Assembly: GCA_043228905.1 (NCBI GenBank)
Contig: JBHGNT010000011.1
Coordinates: 4,092,001 to 4,156,000 of the forward strand
Direction of reading: 5' to 3'
DNA: 64,000 bases
From: Azolla caroliniana
Lineage: Eukaryota > Polypodiophyta
This document shows positions 20,691 through 31,000 of this stretch, in pieces. The number at the start of each line of letters is the position of its first letter. The stretch's first letter is position 1. Below the pieces are notes generated by a model that worked only from the letters and a program-made list of their open reading frames with translations, was not told the origin of the DNA and did not search any database. Position numbers and translations under genes: made by a program.

Positions 20691-22722
20691 GGAACCAACT
20701 GAAAATAGTTGGTAAAAAGGTATCCTTCAAAGACGAGAAAGACATCGTAGAACAACCAACCCACCGGTCCGACTCAGAGATTCGACAAACAGTCGAACTC
20801 GAACAAGCCAACAACATACCTACCGACTCCAAATCGGTAGGAGATCCACTCATCGAACTCAAAGACAAAGCCATCAAAGACAAAGATGATTTGACAAGAG
20901 TCAAACAAAACAAAGTCAACAAGATGCGAGTTGGAAACAGAACCAAGTTGACAAAGTCCATAGGAGAGGACGACATGACACCACCGAAATCCCAACTCGA
21001 GGGATAGATCAACCAACAAGACTCCTAACACAAGTGGCTCAACAAATGCCGATCCAACCCACTTATTTCGGCACCCAGGAGATCTGGACAAGCTTGAAGG
21101 CCAACAGAGTTTTATCAACGGGGCCTCAATTACGTAAACTACACCGATGCAGGCGAACCAAGCACATACAATGAAGGTATGGCCGCACCAGACGCCGACA
21201 CATGGCTGCAAGCCATGAGATCCGAAATGAACTTGATTCACAAGAATCAGACATGGGAGCTAGTTGAATTACCAGTTGGAAGAAAGCCGCTACCTTGCAA
21301 ATGGGTTTTCCAATACAAATATGTATCTGACTCAGAGAAACCCAAGTACAAAGCTTGGCTTGTCGCGAAAGGGTTCAAACAAGAACATGGGGTCGACTAC
21401 GACGAGATATTCTCACCAAAAGTCAAGATGACCACCCTTAGATTCCTACTAGGAGTTGTGGCGAAAGAAGACCTAGAGCTAGACCGGTTGGATGTAAAGA
21501 CAGCATTCCTACATGGAGATCTGGAAGAAGACATTTACATGTCTCAACCGGCAGGCTTCACGGCGACAGGGGAGGAAAGGCACCTCGTATGTCGACTGAA
21601 GAAAAGCCTCTACAGCTTGAAACAAGCACCGAGGATGTGGTATCAAAAGTTCAACTCCTACATCAGGAAGCTTGAATACCGCCCATCCGACTACGACCCA
21701 TGCATGTATGTTCGCCAACTGGCCGACGAGTCTAGGATTTACCTGATCCTATTTGTCCACGACATGCTAATTGTAGGTAGCAATCGAGCAGGAATCAAAA
21801 AGCGAAAGCGGATCCTTCACGACAAGTTCGCGATGAAGGAACTCGAACAAGACCGTCACATATGGGGCATGAGGATCGAGTGAAATCGGACGACCAAGAC
21901 TCTCTGACTCTCCCAGTCCGACTATATCTGGAAGGTGCTGAGGCGCTTCAACATGGAGAACGCGAAGCCAGCACCACACCGCTTCTGACGTCGATCCAAC
22001 TATCAAACAGGGACTCTCCTTCAACTGACAAGGAGAGAGAGCTTAATGGAAAGATGCCCTACCCATCGGTCGTAGGAACTATCATGTACGCAATGGTGGC
22101 GACCCAACCCGACCTAGCCTATGTCGTAGGGGTGGTCAGCTGGTACATGTCAAACCCATGACAGAAGCATTGGTAGGCCGTCAAGCACATCTTCAAGTAC
22201 CTGAGAGGGACTGAGGATACACAGCTGACTTTCAGTTTGACAACCTCAGCCGAAGTCAATGGCTACACTGACTCTGACTATGCCAGAAATACGGACAATC
22301 GGAAATCAACATCTGGCTATATCTTCACCTATGGTGGTGGTGCTATATCATGGAGGTCGAAACTTGAAGAGTGCATGGCTCTGTTAACCATAGAGGCCGA
22401 GTACATAGCAGCATCAAAGGTAGCGAAGGAAGCGATCTGGCTGCACCGTCTGTTTGCTAACTTTTCAGCCACAGGCCGAATCGACCGACCATCACCTACC
22501 ATCTATTGTGACTCACAGAGCACAATACACCTCATCAACAATCCTGTCTATCACGCAAAGACAAAGCATATTGAGGTGCGGTATCATCACATCCGGGAGC
22601 TCATAACCGAGAAGAGGCTCAAAGTATGGAAGATCGACACCGAGGTGAACATCGCTTATTGCCTGACGAAGCCATTCCCAGATCAACGCATCAAAGTACT
22701 AAGGACAAAGATGGGACTGTGA
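20691..22722 (+). pseudogene. Copia J linker, RT and RNase H
   Basis: RT (21179-21883) is one open stretch: NQTWELVELPVG, DVKTAFLHGDLEEDIYM, LKKSLYSLKQAPRMWYQKF. The active site reads FVHD at 21752-21763 instead of YVDD, so one catalytic Asp is lost. RNase H (22237-22722) has YTDSDYA, AEYIAAS, YCDSQSTIHL and TKHIEVRYHH. A purine run ACGAGGGAGTT precedes the 3' LTR at 22955. Confidence 0.85.
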
Positions 22723-22954
22723 CAAGCGACCGAGCAGAAGAAACCCGAACAAGGAACAAAAGGTAAGAGTCAACCAAATCAATCATGATAATGAGCCAGC
22801 CTAGGCTCGACACAGACCTCACCTCTGCCGACTCGGATATAAGCCGACCGACTTGTAACATAAACTTGGATTAGTTTTGTAATCTAGGTTTATGAGGAAG
22901 AAAATCCCAAACACATGTACATGTAGAGAAGAGAAGTCCTTTTACGAGGGAGTT

Positions 22955-23225
22955 TGTTGGCATAAAAAGCCAACTCCTTCCACCTTGTATCTTAGTGTGG
23001 AGTCGTCCAAATAGTTAGGGCTTAGTATATAAGCGATAACCTAACATTAGAGAGATAGAACATTTGATCATCTTGTACATCGAGTCTCAGAGAGAGAGAC
23101 AACAGAAATAAAGAGAGCTTCCTTTAACGCTTTATTTGTGTGTCTATCATCTGTCTATATCTTCTTGCCTTCCTTCTGTGTTGTTTGATGAGCACAACCA
23201 ACAAGTCCTCATATACTTTTCCACG
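22955..23225 (+). repeat. 3' LTR of copia J, 3' end missing
   Basis: About 271 bp, matching 18208-18471. It breaks off after TTTCCACG, where the copia I sequence ACGTACTTCTC begins; the last ~20 bp of the LTR are absent. Confidence 0.8.
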
Positions 23226-25868
23226 TACTTCTCTTGTGACAACCATAAGAATTTCTTTGTTCAATCCCGAACAATGTGCATTCCCAGATTTTTTTTGCCA
23301 GACCCATATCTTTCATCCAAAACGATCTACTCAAGGCCTTCTTCAAACTTCTGATTTTCCTCAGGTCCTGTCCGACAATCAGCATGTCATCAACATACAA
23401 CAAGAGGATGAGAAAATCTCCTCCATCATACTTCTTGACAAAGACGCAATGATCCACCTGTGTATTGTTGAAACCCTGATCCACCATGAAAGATTCGAAT
23501 TTTCGGTACAATTGCCGAGGTGCCTGCTTCAACCCATACATGCTCTTTCTCAATCGGCATACCAGGTTTTCTTTACCTTTTCTTCAAATCCTTCTGGTGG
23601 GTGCATCTATATCTCTTTCTCCAAATCTCCATGAAGGAAGGCAGCCTTGACGTCAAGTTGCTCGACTTCGAGATCCATGCTGGCCGCAAGGCTCAGCACT
23701 GTTCGGATTGACGTCATCTTCACGACTAGGCAAATATTTCATTGAAAACGAAACCCTTCTTCTGTTGAAAGCCTTTCATGAAAATTCGTGCTTTGTACCT
23801 GGGTGGATTCCCACCATCTCCCGGTTTCAACTTGTATACCCATTTATTCCGAAGTGCCTTCTTTCCTCTCGGCAGTTCGGTCAGTTCATATGTATGGTTC
23901 TCATGCAAGGAATCCATATCCTCTTGCATAGCACTCAACCACCTTCAGATGTGGGTATCTTCCTTAGCTTCTTCAAATCTTTCTAGCTCCCCCTCATCAG
24001 TTAGTAGTACACGCTCTTCATCCGAAAATCTTCGGGGGGGCCTTCTCTCTCTTTGGGGGTATCTTCGGCCTCCATTCGGCACGATCAGTTCTTCTTTGAC
24101 TTCTTCGGCCAAGTCAAACTCGGTTCCTCATTCGGTTGGTTCCCCTTGTTCTATAATCGGTTCTCGATTTTTCCGAGTAATAAATCGGCCAACTGGCTCG
24201 GATTCGATTTCGATCAAATCAACTTCTACTCGATTCGACCAAGCATTGACTCGGCTCGATTCGGTAGTTGGAGACTTATTCTCAATCCTCCAATCGACAA
24301 TCGTCTTCCCTTTCATGAAGACGATGTCTCGTCTCTTGGTCACCTTCTTCTTGGCTAAGTCTCATAGCCGATAGCCGAATTCATCATTCCGTAGCCGAGA
24401 AATATGCATGGTCAAGATTTCGGGTCCAGCTTCCCCCTCTGATCCTTTGCGACATGCACATAGGCAAGATAGTAGAACACCTTTAGATGTCAGTATGAGA
24501 TTTCTTTGCCACTACACACCCTTCATGGAATATCATTGTCCAAGGGTACTGGGAGGGTGATTGATTTATCACATACGCTATCGTCATCAGCGCTTCAGCC
24601 CAGAACGTCTTTGGTAACTTTGCATGTGCAAGCATACTTCAGACCCTCTCCATTATGGTTCGGTTCATTCTCTCGGCCAACCCGTTAAGCTCCAGCGTCT
24701 TCGGCATGGTATACTCGAGCCAAATTCCCTGTGCTCGGCAATATTCTTCGAACAGTCCGTGGTACTCTCCGTCGTTGTGTGCTCGGACTGCCTTCAACTT
24801 TCGGCCGGTTTCCCTCTCAGCCCTCGCTTGGAATTCTTTGAAGACGGATAATACTTGATCCTTCTTCTTCAGCACGAAAGCCCACAACTTCCAGCTACAA
24901 TCGTCTATGAAGGTCACAAAATACTGTGACCCAACATGAGACTTCCTGTCCACGTAGCATACGTCCATATGCAAGAGTTCTAGTGGCATTTTCTTCCTCA
25001 TCGGGGGCCTCGATCGGAATGAGGTTTGATTTTCTTTGCCCAGCCAGGCAATGGGCACACTTATCCAGATGCACTTTCTTTACCTCCGGCAGGAGTTCCT
25101 TTTCAGCCAGCATTTGCATTCCCTTCTAGCTCATGTGGCATAGCCTCTTGTGCCACATCTCATCGGCTGTGTCGGCTACCACGTTTACTTCCCCTCAGCA
25201 TAATCAAGCATTCATTAAGTACAGTGTGTTGGTTTTCTAGGCTCGAGCCATGATCAAACTTCCCATGCAAAACTTCATGATGTCGTTCCGGATGCTACAG
25301 GTGTAGCCTTCATCATCTAGCCGACCGACTGATATCAAGTTTAGTCAAACTTCTGGAACGTGCCGAACATCTCTCAGCACTAGTCTACACCCAATCGATG
25401 TCATCAGACACACATCTCCAATGCCGAAAATTCGGCATGCTCCTTCATTCCCCATTTTTACAAGACCGTGGTCTCCGCCCTTGTATGATGAGAAGCACTT
25501 TTAGTTGGGGGTTAGATGAAACAACGCACCCGAATCGACCACCCATATTGATTCTTTGCAGGTGAGATTGAACTCATTTTGTTCGTTAATGAATAGCAGC
25601 TCCTCTTCACTTGCAGCGATTGCTGAGGTGTTCTTTCTATCCAGTATATTTTGGCTCTACACCATCAACTCCCCCTTTCTCCTTTTGAAAGTGTCGGAAA
25701 TGCTTTTGGAACTGCCCTGGCTTCCCACAATAGAAGCATGTGGGCCTTCCCCTCGACTTCCACCTTGTCCCTGACTTATCTCAATTCTAGGGACTTCAAT
25801 TTCGGCCTCTTCCTCAATTTGTGTCACTCTTTGTGACTAACGCATACTTCGATTTTGGCACCTTCCGG
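23226..25868 (-). pseudogene. Copia I RT, integrase, protease and Gag knuckle
   Basis: Leftward pieces in several frames. Gag: RGRPTCFYCGKPGQF near 25710-25760. Protease and pre-integrase lie 25080-25580, ending in a CAHCLAGQ motif. Integrase (24639-25058) has VTFIDDCSWK, VRAHNDGEYHG (DN form changed to HN) and LNGLAERMNRT. RT has NHTYELTELPRGKKALRNKW, then RKSMYGLKQAPRQLYRKFES and an intact YVDD at 23386-23397. Frameshifts and stops throughout. Confidence 0.8.
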
Positions 25869-26255
25869 ATGTAGTTGGACTAGGAGAGTCGGAGAATCTT
25901 TGTTGTCCGATTTCACTCGATCCTCATGCCTAGTATGTGATGGGCTTGTCCGAGTTCCTTCGTTGTGAACTTGTCATGAAGGTTCCGCTTTAGCTTCTTT
26001 ATTTCTGTTTGATTGCTACCTGCAATCAACATGTCGTCAACATATAGGATCAGGTAAATCCTAGACTCGTCGGCCAGTTGCCGAATGTACATGCATGGGT
26101 CAAAGTTTGAGTGACGGTATCCAAGCTGCCTGATGTAGGAGTCAAACTTCTGGTACCACATCCTTGGCGCCTGTTTCAAGCCATAGAGACTTTTCTTCAG
26201 TTGACATACGAGGTGACTTTCCTTCCCATCGTCGTGAAGCCTATTGGTTGAGACA
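25869..26255 (-). pseudogene. Copia K RT, C-terminal part
   Basis: Leftward: HLVCQLKKSLYGLKQAPRMW, YVDD intact at 26034-26045, AGSNQTEIKKLKR and GMRIE, then a stop and SNYIRKV, where homology to J ends. It joins the piece at 53573-53938 once copia M is removed. Confidence 0.85.
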
Positions 26256-26763
26256 TGTAAAAGAATAGTGTGTGCGGAAATGTAACAGACACAACCGTGT
26301 AACACAATCGACGAAGAGAAGGTTTGATGGAGAGCTTGAACACAACACAACGTATGCAGGAGAGACGGAGAATGAGAGAGAGTGTGTGTGTGAGCAGAAG
26401 ACAAGAACTTAGATTCAAAACACAACGTATGCAGGAGAGACGGAGAATGAGAGAGAGTGTGTGTGAGTAGAAGACAAGAACTTAGATTCAAAACTAACTC
26501 GTTGTCACTCTATACAAGATGTGCTCGATCGGCGCTTTTTATACAGGTCTTTACAGACAGACCGAAGTACTGTTAGAGTACTGACACGTACTTCAAAGCT
26601 CATTAATGAGCCTCCTACACTAACTCCCAAAATTATTCCTTACGAGGAATAACACTCTAACAAACTCTCAGTTTACACACCATTACGGCCTTTGTGGGTA
26701 TGGTTTTACGCACCCAATCTATGCACTGGGTTACACACCCAACGTTGAGCTTGTATCTCAACA
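26256..26763 (-). repeat. 3' LTR of copia M
   Basis: 508 bp, TGTAAAAG..CTCAACA. It is 75 bp longer than the 5' LTR because of one tandem duplication (26346-26420 and 26421-26495). Minus strand has TATAAAAAG near 26533-26541; the 5' LTR has CATAAAAAG there. Confidence 0.9.
26346..26495. repeat. 75-bp tandem duplication in the M 3' LTR
   Basis: Two near-identical 75-bp units starting CACAACGTATGCAGG. Only one unit is present in the 5' LTR. Confidence 0.85.
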
Positions 26764-26779
26764 CTCCCCCTCAAGCTCA
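26764..26779 (-). promoter_or_regulatory. Polypurine tract next to the M 3' LTR
   Basis: Minus strand GCTTGAGGGGGAG ends at the LTR start TGTTGAG. A near-identical tract lies about 500 bp upstream at 27272-27284. Confidence 0.85.
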
Positions 26780-26979
26780 ACTTGAGGTTCCATCTGCTCT
26801 TCCAGATCTTCGCTCCGGCTTCTCCTGGCTTCACGCCTCGCTCACGCTCCTCAACCCGTTCGATTCCGCGCGCCTCGACCCTTTTGGCCGGCTTGTCTGC
26901 TCGTGTGGCCCTTCCCAACTCCCTTGTTGTCGCGGTGTTGGCACATCTTCTGTTGCCCTCTCCTCCGCTTGGCCCTCAG

Positions 26980-27284
26980 TCAATTCGGCATGTCCGAATC
27001 GAACATTCCGATTGAATCGGTCACTACCGATTCATTTCCGCTTACGTCCGAATTGGTTGTCTCCAGTTCATCTTCAGTCTTTAGCCCTTTGACAATGTCA
27101 AACCATGTCTTGGTCTTGGCCTTATCGCCCCCTTTTTGGGTTTTCTTCGACTCTTCCCTACAATTACGGCCCCTGTACTTATCTTCGGCTTCTTCAGCCG
27201 ACCCGAACTCGAATTCTTCATTCGACTCGGAGTCGCGGTCAGTTCCGCTTCTTTCAAGCTTTTGTTCTTGTCTCCCCCTCAAGT
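26980..27284 (-). pseudogene. Copia M C-terminal extension after an internal polypurine tract
   Basis: Begins at the internal CTTGAGGGGGAG tract (27284-27272) at the end of RNase H. An open stretch of 100 codons ends with KAKTKTWFDIVKGLKTEDE, followed by ETTNSD, SGNESVVTDS and FDSDMPN. F (58375-58570) and E (16855-16928) carry the same block. In M it is out of frame with RNase H by a small indel; in F it is in frame. The block is basic, then acidic and Ser-rich. Role unknown. Confidence 0.7.
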
Positions 27285-27542
27285 TGTTGTGTCGAGGTAG
27301 TGCAACCCAAGCACACCCGAGAATTGCCGCAACTTGTCAAGACCAAAAGGCTTGGTGAATATGTCGGCAATCTGCCGACCCGTCGAAACATACGCTAGTT
27401 TGACCTCGCCGGAAAGGACACTCTCACGAACAAAATGGTAATGCACCTCAATGTGCTTGGTCCGAGCGTGAAATACGGGGTTTTTCACAAGTTGGATGTT
27501 GTTGAGGTTGTCGCAATAGATCGTTGTTGGAGCGGACACTTC
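27285..27542 (-). pseudogene. Copia M RNase H end, left of gypsy B
   Basis: Leftward: APTTIYCDNLNNIQLVKN, FHARTKHIEVHYHFVRE, GRQIADIFTKPFG and GLHYLD. Bases 27436-27542 recur at 33829-33935 with a single G/A difference. The last five bases ACTTC abut the gypsy B LTR. Confidence 0.85.
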
Positions 27543-27960
27543 TGTTACCGGCCGGCAAGGAGTCCAAAATACGGAGTGAAGGAATTAATTAAGTATGGTT
27601 GTAAATAAGCATAGTATGGACGGACGGACTGGAAACGGTATGCCGTTCCAGATCCGGACGGATCCCGAATAGGTGCGATATGCACCGTTTTGTACTACGG
27701 GCCGGAAACCTATTTAAAGGCCCGGACCCCATTGTAATCGCAGCGGATAATTAATAGAGCATATGGTGTTATACTTCTGTGTTGATTTCCGTTCTGTACT
27801 TACTGTGATATCTTACGCGTGTAATTAACCAAAGCACTCTAATCGTGTAACCTACGTAAGTCGGTGTAATCGTTGAATCTTAATCCTATGCCGTAATCAC
27901 CCTTTGGTGAAGTGTCTCCGTGACACCTTGTGTTAGGCCTTGTCTGGTCAGAGAATAACA
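27543..27960 (+). repeat. 5' LTR of gypsy B
   Basis: 418 bp, TGTTACCGGCCGG..AATAACA. Related to the C LTR at both ends and around the TATTTAAAGGCCCGG block (TATA-like at 27711-27718), but diverged elsewhere. No partner LTR exists in the window. Confidence 0.88.
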
Positions 27961-27966
27961 CAGTTT

Positions 27967-27982
27967 TGGCGACCACGATTCC
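27967..27982 (+). promoter_or_regulatory. Primer-binding site of gypsy B
   Basis: TGGCGACCACGATTCC, six bases after the LTR and identical to gypsy A. Confidence 0.7.
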
Positions 27983-28011
27983 TGCTTTCTCACAGCGAAC
28001 GACGGTAATGG

Positions 28012-31000
28012 ATGACTAGACCAACGCACGACCTGGTTACAGACCGAGCTCGACGCCTCGCCGAACGGCAAAGACGGCGTGAGACTTTCCAGCAAGCAGC
28101 GCACGAAATTCGCTCGGATCGTTCGTTCTCCAACGAGATCCGGAGAGTCGCGGAGGAATCTCTTCGGTTACAGCAAACTCGCGACCAGGACGACGGAAGC
28201 AGTCTAAGTAGTCTCCGGGAAACCGAACGCCTCCTCGAGGCGCTGGCAAGCGGAGAAAACGAGGCAGAAGCCATTTCAGCCTACGAATCGGATTCCGAAG
28301 GGGGATACAGCGTGCACACGAACTACCGGAGCAGCAACGATACCCCCGGCGGCCCGGAGGACGACGGGTCGGATACCGTGCCGACTCCAGAACCGGAACC
28401 GCTCGACCAGGGCTATCCGGAACCGCAAACGGAAGCCGTCAACCCACCAACACCGGAAGTGGAAGAAGCAAAGCCACCGACACCAACGAAAGAGCCGGCG
28501 AAGGTACCGAAAGACGAGCCGGTGAAAGAACCGGAAAAAGAACCGGAAGAGGAACCGGAAAAAGCACCGGCAAAACAACCGGAAGTGGAACCGGAGAGAA
28601 AACCGGAAAGATATCAACAAACGCCACTAAACCGCGGCCTAATACTGGACGACGACATGCCGTTCCAATACTCAAAGTATCGCGATGATCCGGACGCGGA
28701 AGCGCATGTTCATGCCTTCGAGCAGACATGGGAAGCAAATCACACGTCCCAGCGAATGACACCGGAGGAAGAAGAACGCTCGAAGATAGCGGAATTCGGG
28801 GTCACGTTGGAAGGACCAGCGACACGATGGCGGCGGACGCAGGACCCGGCGACCATCACAACCTTTGCAGAATTAAAAGCAAAATTCTTGCATTTTTTCC
28901 ACAAGGAGGTCGACCAGACGACAATGGTGGGCCTGTTTTATACGATCCGACAGGAGGCAGGGGAAAGCATTCCCCAATTCGTCATCCGTTTCCAACGAAT
29001 GCATAGCCAGCTTCCCCATGCACCCCCGGAGGAGGAATTACGGACGATATTTTTAAACACACTCTGGGAACGGTTACGCACGGTGTGTACGGTAATCGAC
29101 TTTCGAGGAAGCACCATTGACCAGGTCATTGACCGGGTCAGAGAAATGGAAAAGTCAAGCTCATGGCTTACACTGGGAACACTGCAACGGGCGTTACCCA
29201 CTGAGGAAGATCTCCGGTTCCGGCAGGCAATTCAATGCACAATCTGCTTGAATGTCGGACACTCGGCAGTGGAGTGCACCATGCGAACCCAGTGTGTGAT
29301 TTGTCAATCCAAGAGTCATACAACGGACCGGTGCGAGTATAACCTGTTAAACCGACAAGCACCACCCGTCCGACGGATCGAGCCAAGAAGCAGCCGAGAC
29401 GAAGATGACGATCGTTGGCAAAGAATGAACCGGTACCGACCGGCACAGGATGTCCGGTACGGAGACAGACAAGAGAATGATGGCCGGTATGGGAATCGGC
29501 ATGATAACTATGACCGGTATGAGCGATCGGACCGTTATCGGGAGCCCAACAGACGACACGAGCAATATGACAGAGACCATTCCCCTGGTTACCGAAGGCA
29601 CCAGGAGGACTACGGCCGATTTTACGATCCACCACGACAGGACTACCGAAATAAAAATAAGAATAATAAGAAACGTAATTTCAAGAAAGGTGGTCACCCT
29701 AGGGACCCGGAACATGGAACCCCAAGGAGCCAACCGGCACAGAACGCACCACTCACTACGGGACCGACTCCGGATACCAGCAAGGCTGAATCCAGCAATA
29801 CCCGTAAAGAGTACTGCTATTACTGCAAGCAGGAAGGCCACTACAGTAACCAATGCCCGGCAAAGAGCTACGATAAACGACCAGCAGTTAATATGGTGGT
29901 TCCGGAAGTGGCAGATATACAGCAAGTAACCACACGGTCGAAAGGCATGGCCAAAGAGTGGGAAACACAAGAGGCCATACGAAAACAGGCGACGGAATGG
30001 GTGAAGGAAGCCAATGAAAGGAACGTCGCGGACGCGGAACGGCAAAAGGTGAATACCATAGGGAGTGCCGGCGGTAGCCACGCAGAAAACGAGACATGGC
30101 AAGCACTGCAAGAATGTCAGATCACGTTGCCATTAGGAAGACTCTTGCAGCTCGTGCCGCAATTTACGGAAGGACTAAAAACGGTCATGACAGAAGGTAT
30201 AGCCCCACCAGCACCAGTCTTCTTCTCGAATCCGGAGGAGGGACCAACGGTGGTGGACACTAGTAGTCCGGTGATTACAGCTATTGTCAAAGGGCACGAA
30301 CTTCCCGGCACCGTAATCGATGGAGGTTCCGGGGTGAACGTAATAAGCCTCCGCACGTGTGATGCCTTGGGTATACATGAATGGGAGCCATGTCCGTTCT
30401 GGCTACGGATGGCGGATACGAGCTCTGTACGGCCGACGGGCTTAATACGGAAATTGGAGGTCACCATAGGAGGTCACACATTTCACATCTCGGCTGTAGT
30501 GCTACAGCTACAGGCGCAAGGCGCGTACCCACTGTTGCTGGGCAGACCATGGTTGAAAACAGCACACATTAAGCAAAATTGGCGGAAAAATATGATTACC
30601 TTCCAGCGCGGAAAAGCCAAGGTCCGGGTACCGACACAACCACGGACGAGCAACGGTAAGGAATGCACACCGTTGTATGCGGAATGCGTGAACATGCTTG
30701 AAGGGTTGGCAGACGACGAAGAAGCCCAGTACTTGGAGGAACACCCGAAGATCGTACCACTCTTCGAGATTGACGTAGCTGAAGCCGTAGCGCCATACTT
30801 GCCGCAGCGGGACGACACCGAAGCCGAACCAGACAAAGATTCGATTCGGGAATTACGGCAAGCACAGGAAGCATTGGAACGGGAAATGGCCGTTTCCCAA
30901 CGGGTAAAAACATCCTAGCTCGACGAAGTGAACCTAGGAAGCAAGGACGAATCAAAGCCGGTACACATCGCCAAAGAAATGAAGCCGGAAGATAAAGCGG

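Larger units (their letters stand above)
18208..23225 (+). mobile_element. Copia element J, full internal region, decayed
   Basis: 5.0-kb Ty1/copia inserted in the RT of copia I. 5' LTR 18208-18491, initiator-Met primer site, gag, protease, integrase, RT, RNase H, purine tract, and a 3' LTR at 22955-23225 that lacks its last ~20 bp. No clean 5-bp duplication is seen (left ACTTT). The right border lies in a CACG stretch shared by LTR and target. Same family as K. Confidence 0.9.
16929..25868 (-). mobile_element. Copia element I, 5' truncated, split by copia J
   Basis: Member of the G/H family read leftward. It has a 3' LTR at 16929-17416, RNase H, RT, integrase, protease and the Gag zinc knuckle. 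The 5' LTR and most of gag are missing: at about 25868 it is joined to copia K in the same orientation. Copia J interrupts RT at 18208-23225. Confidence 0.85.
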
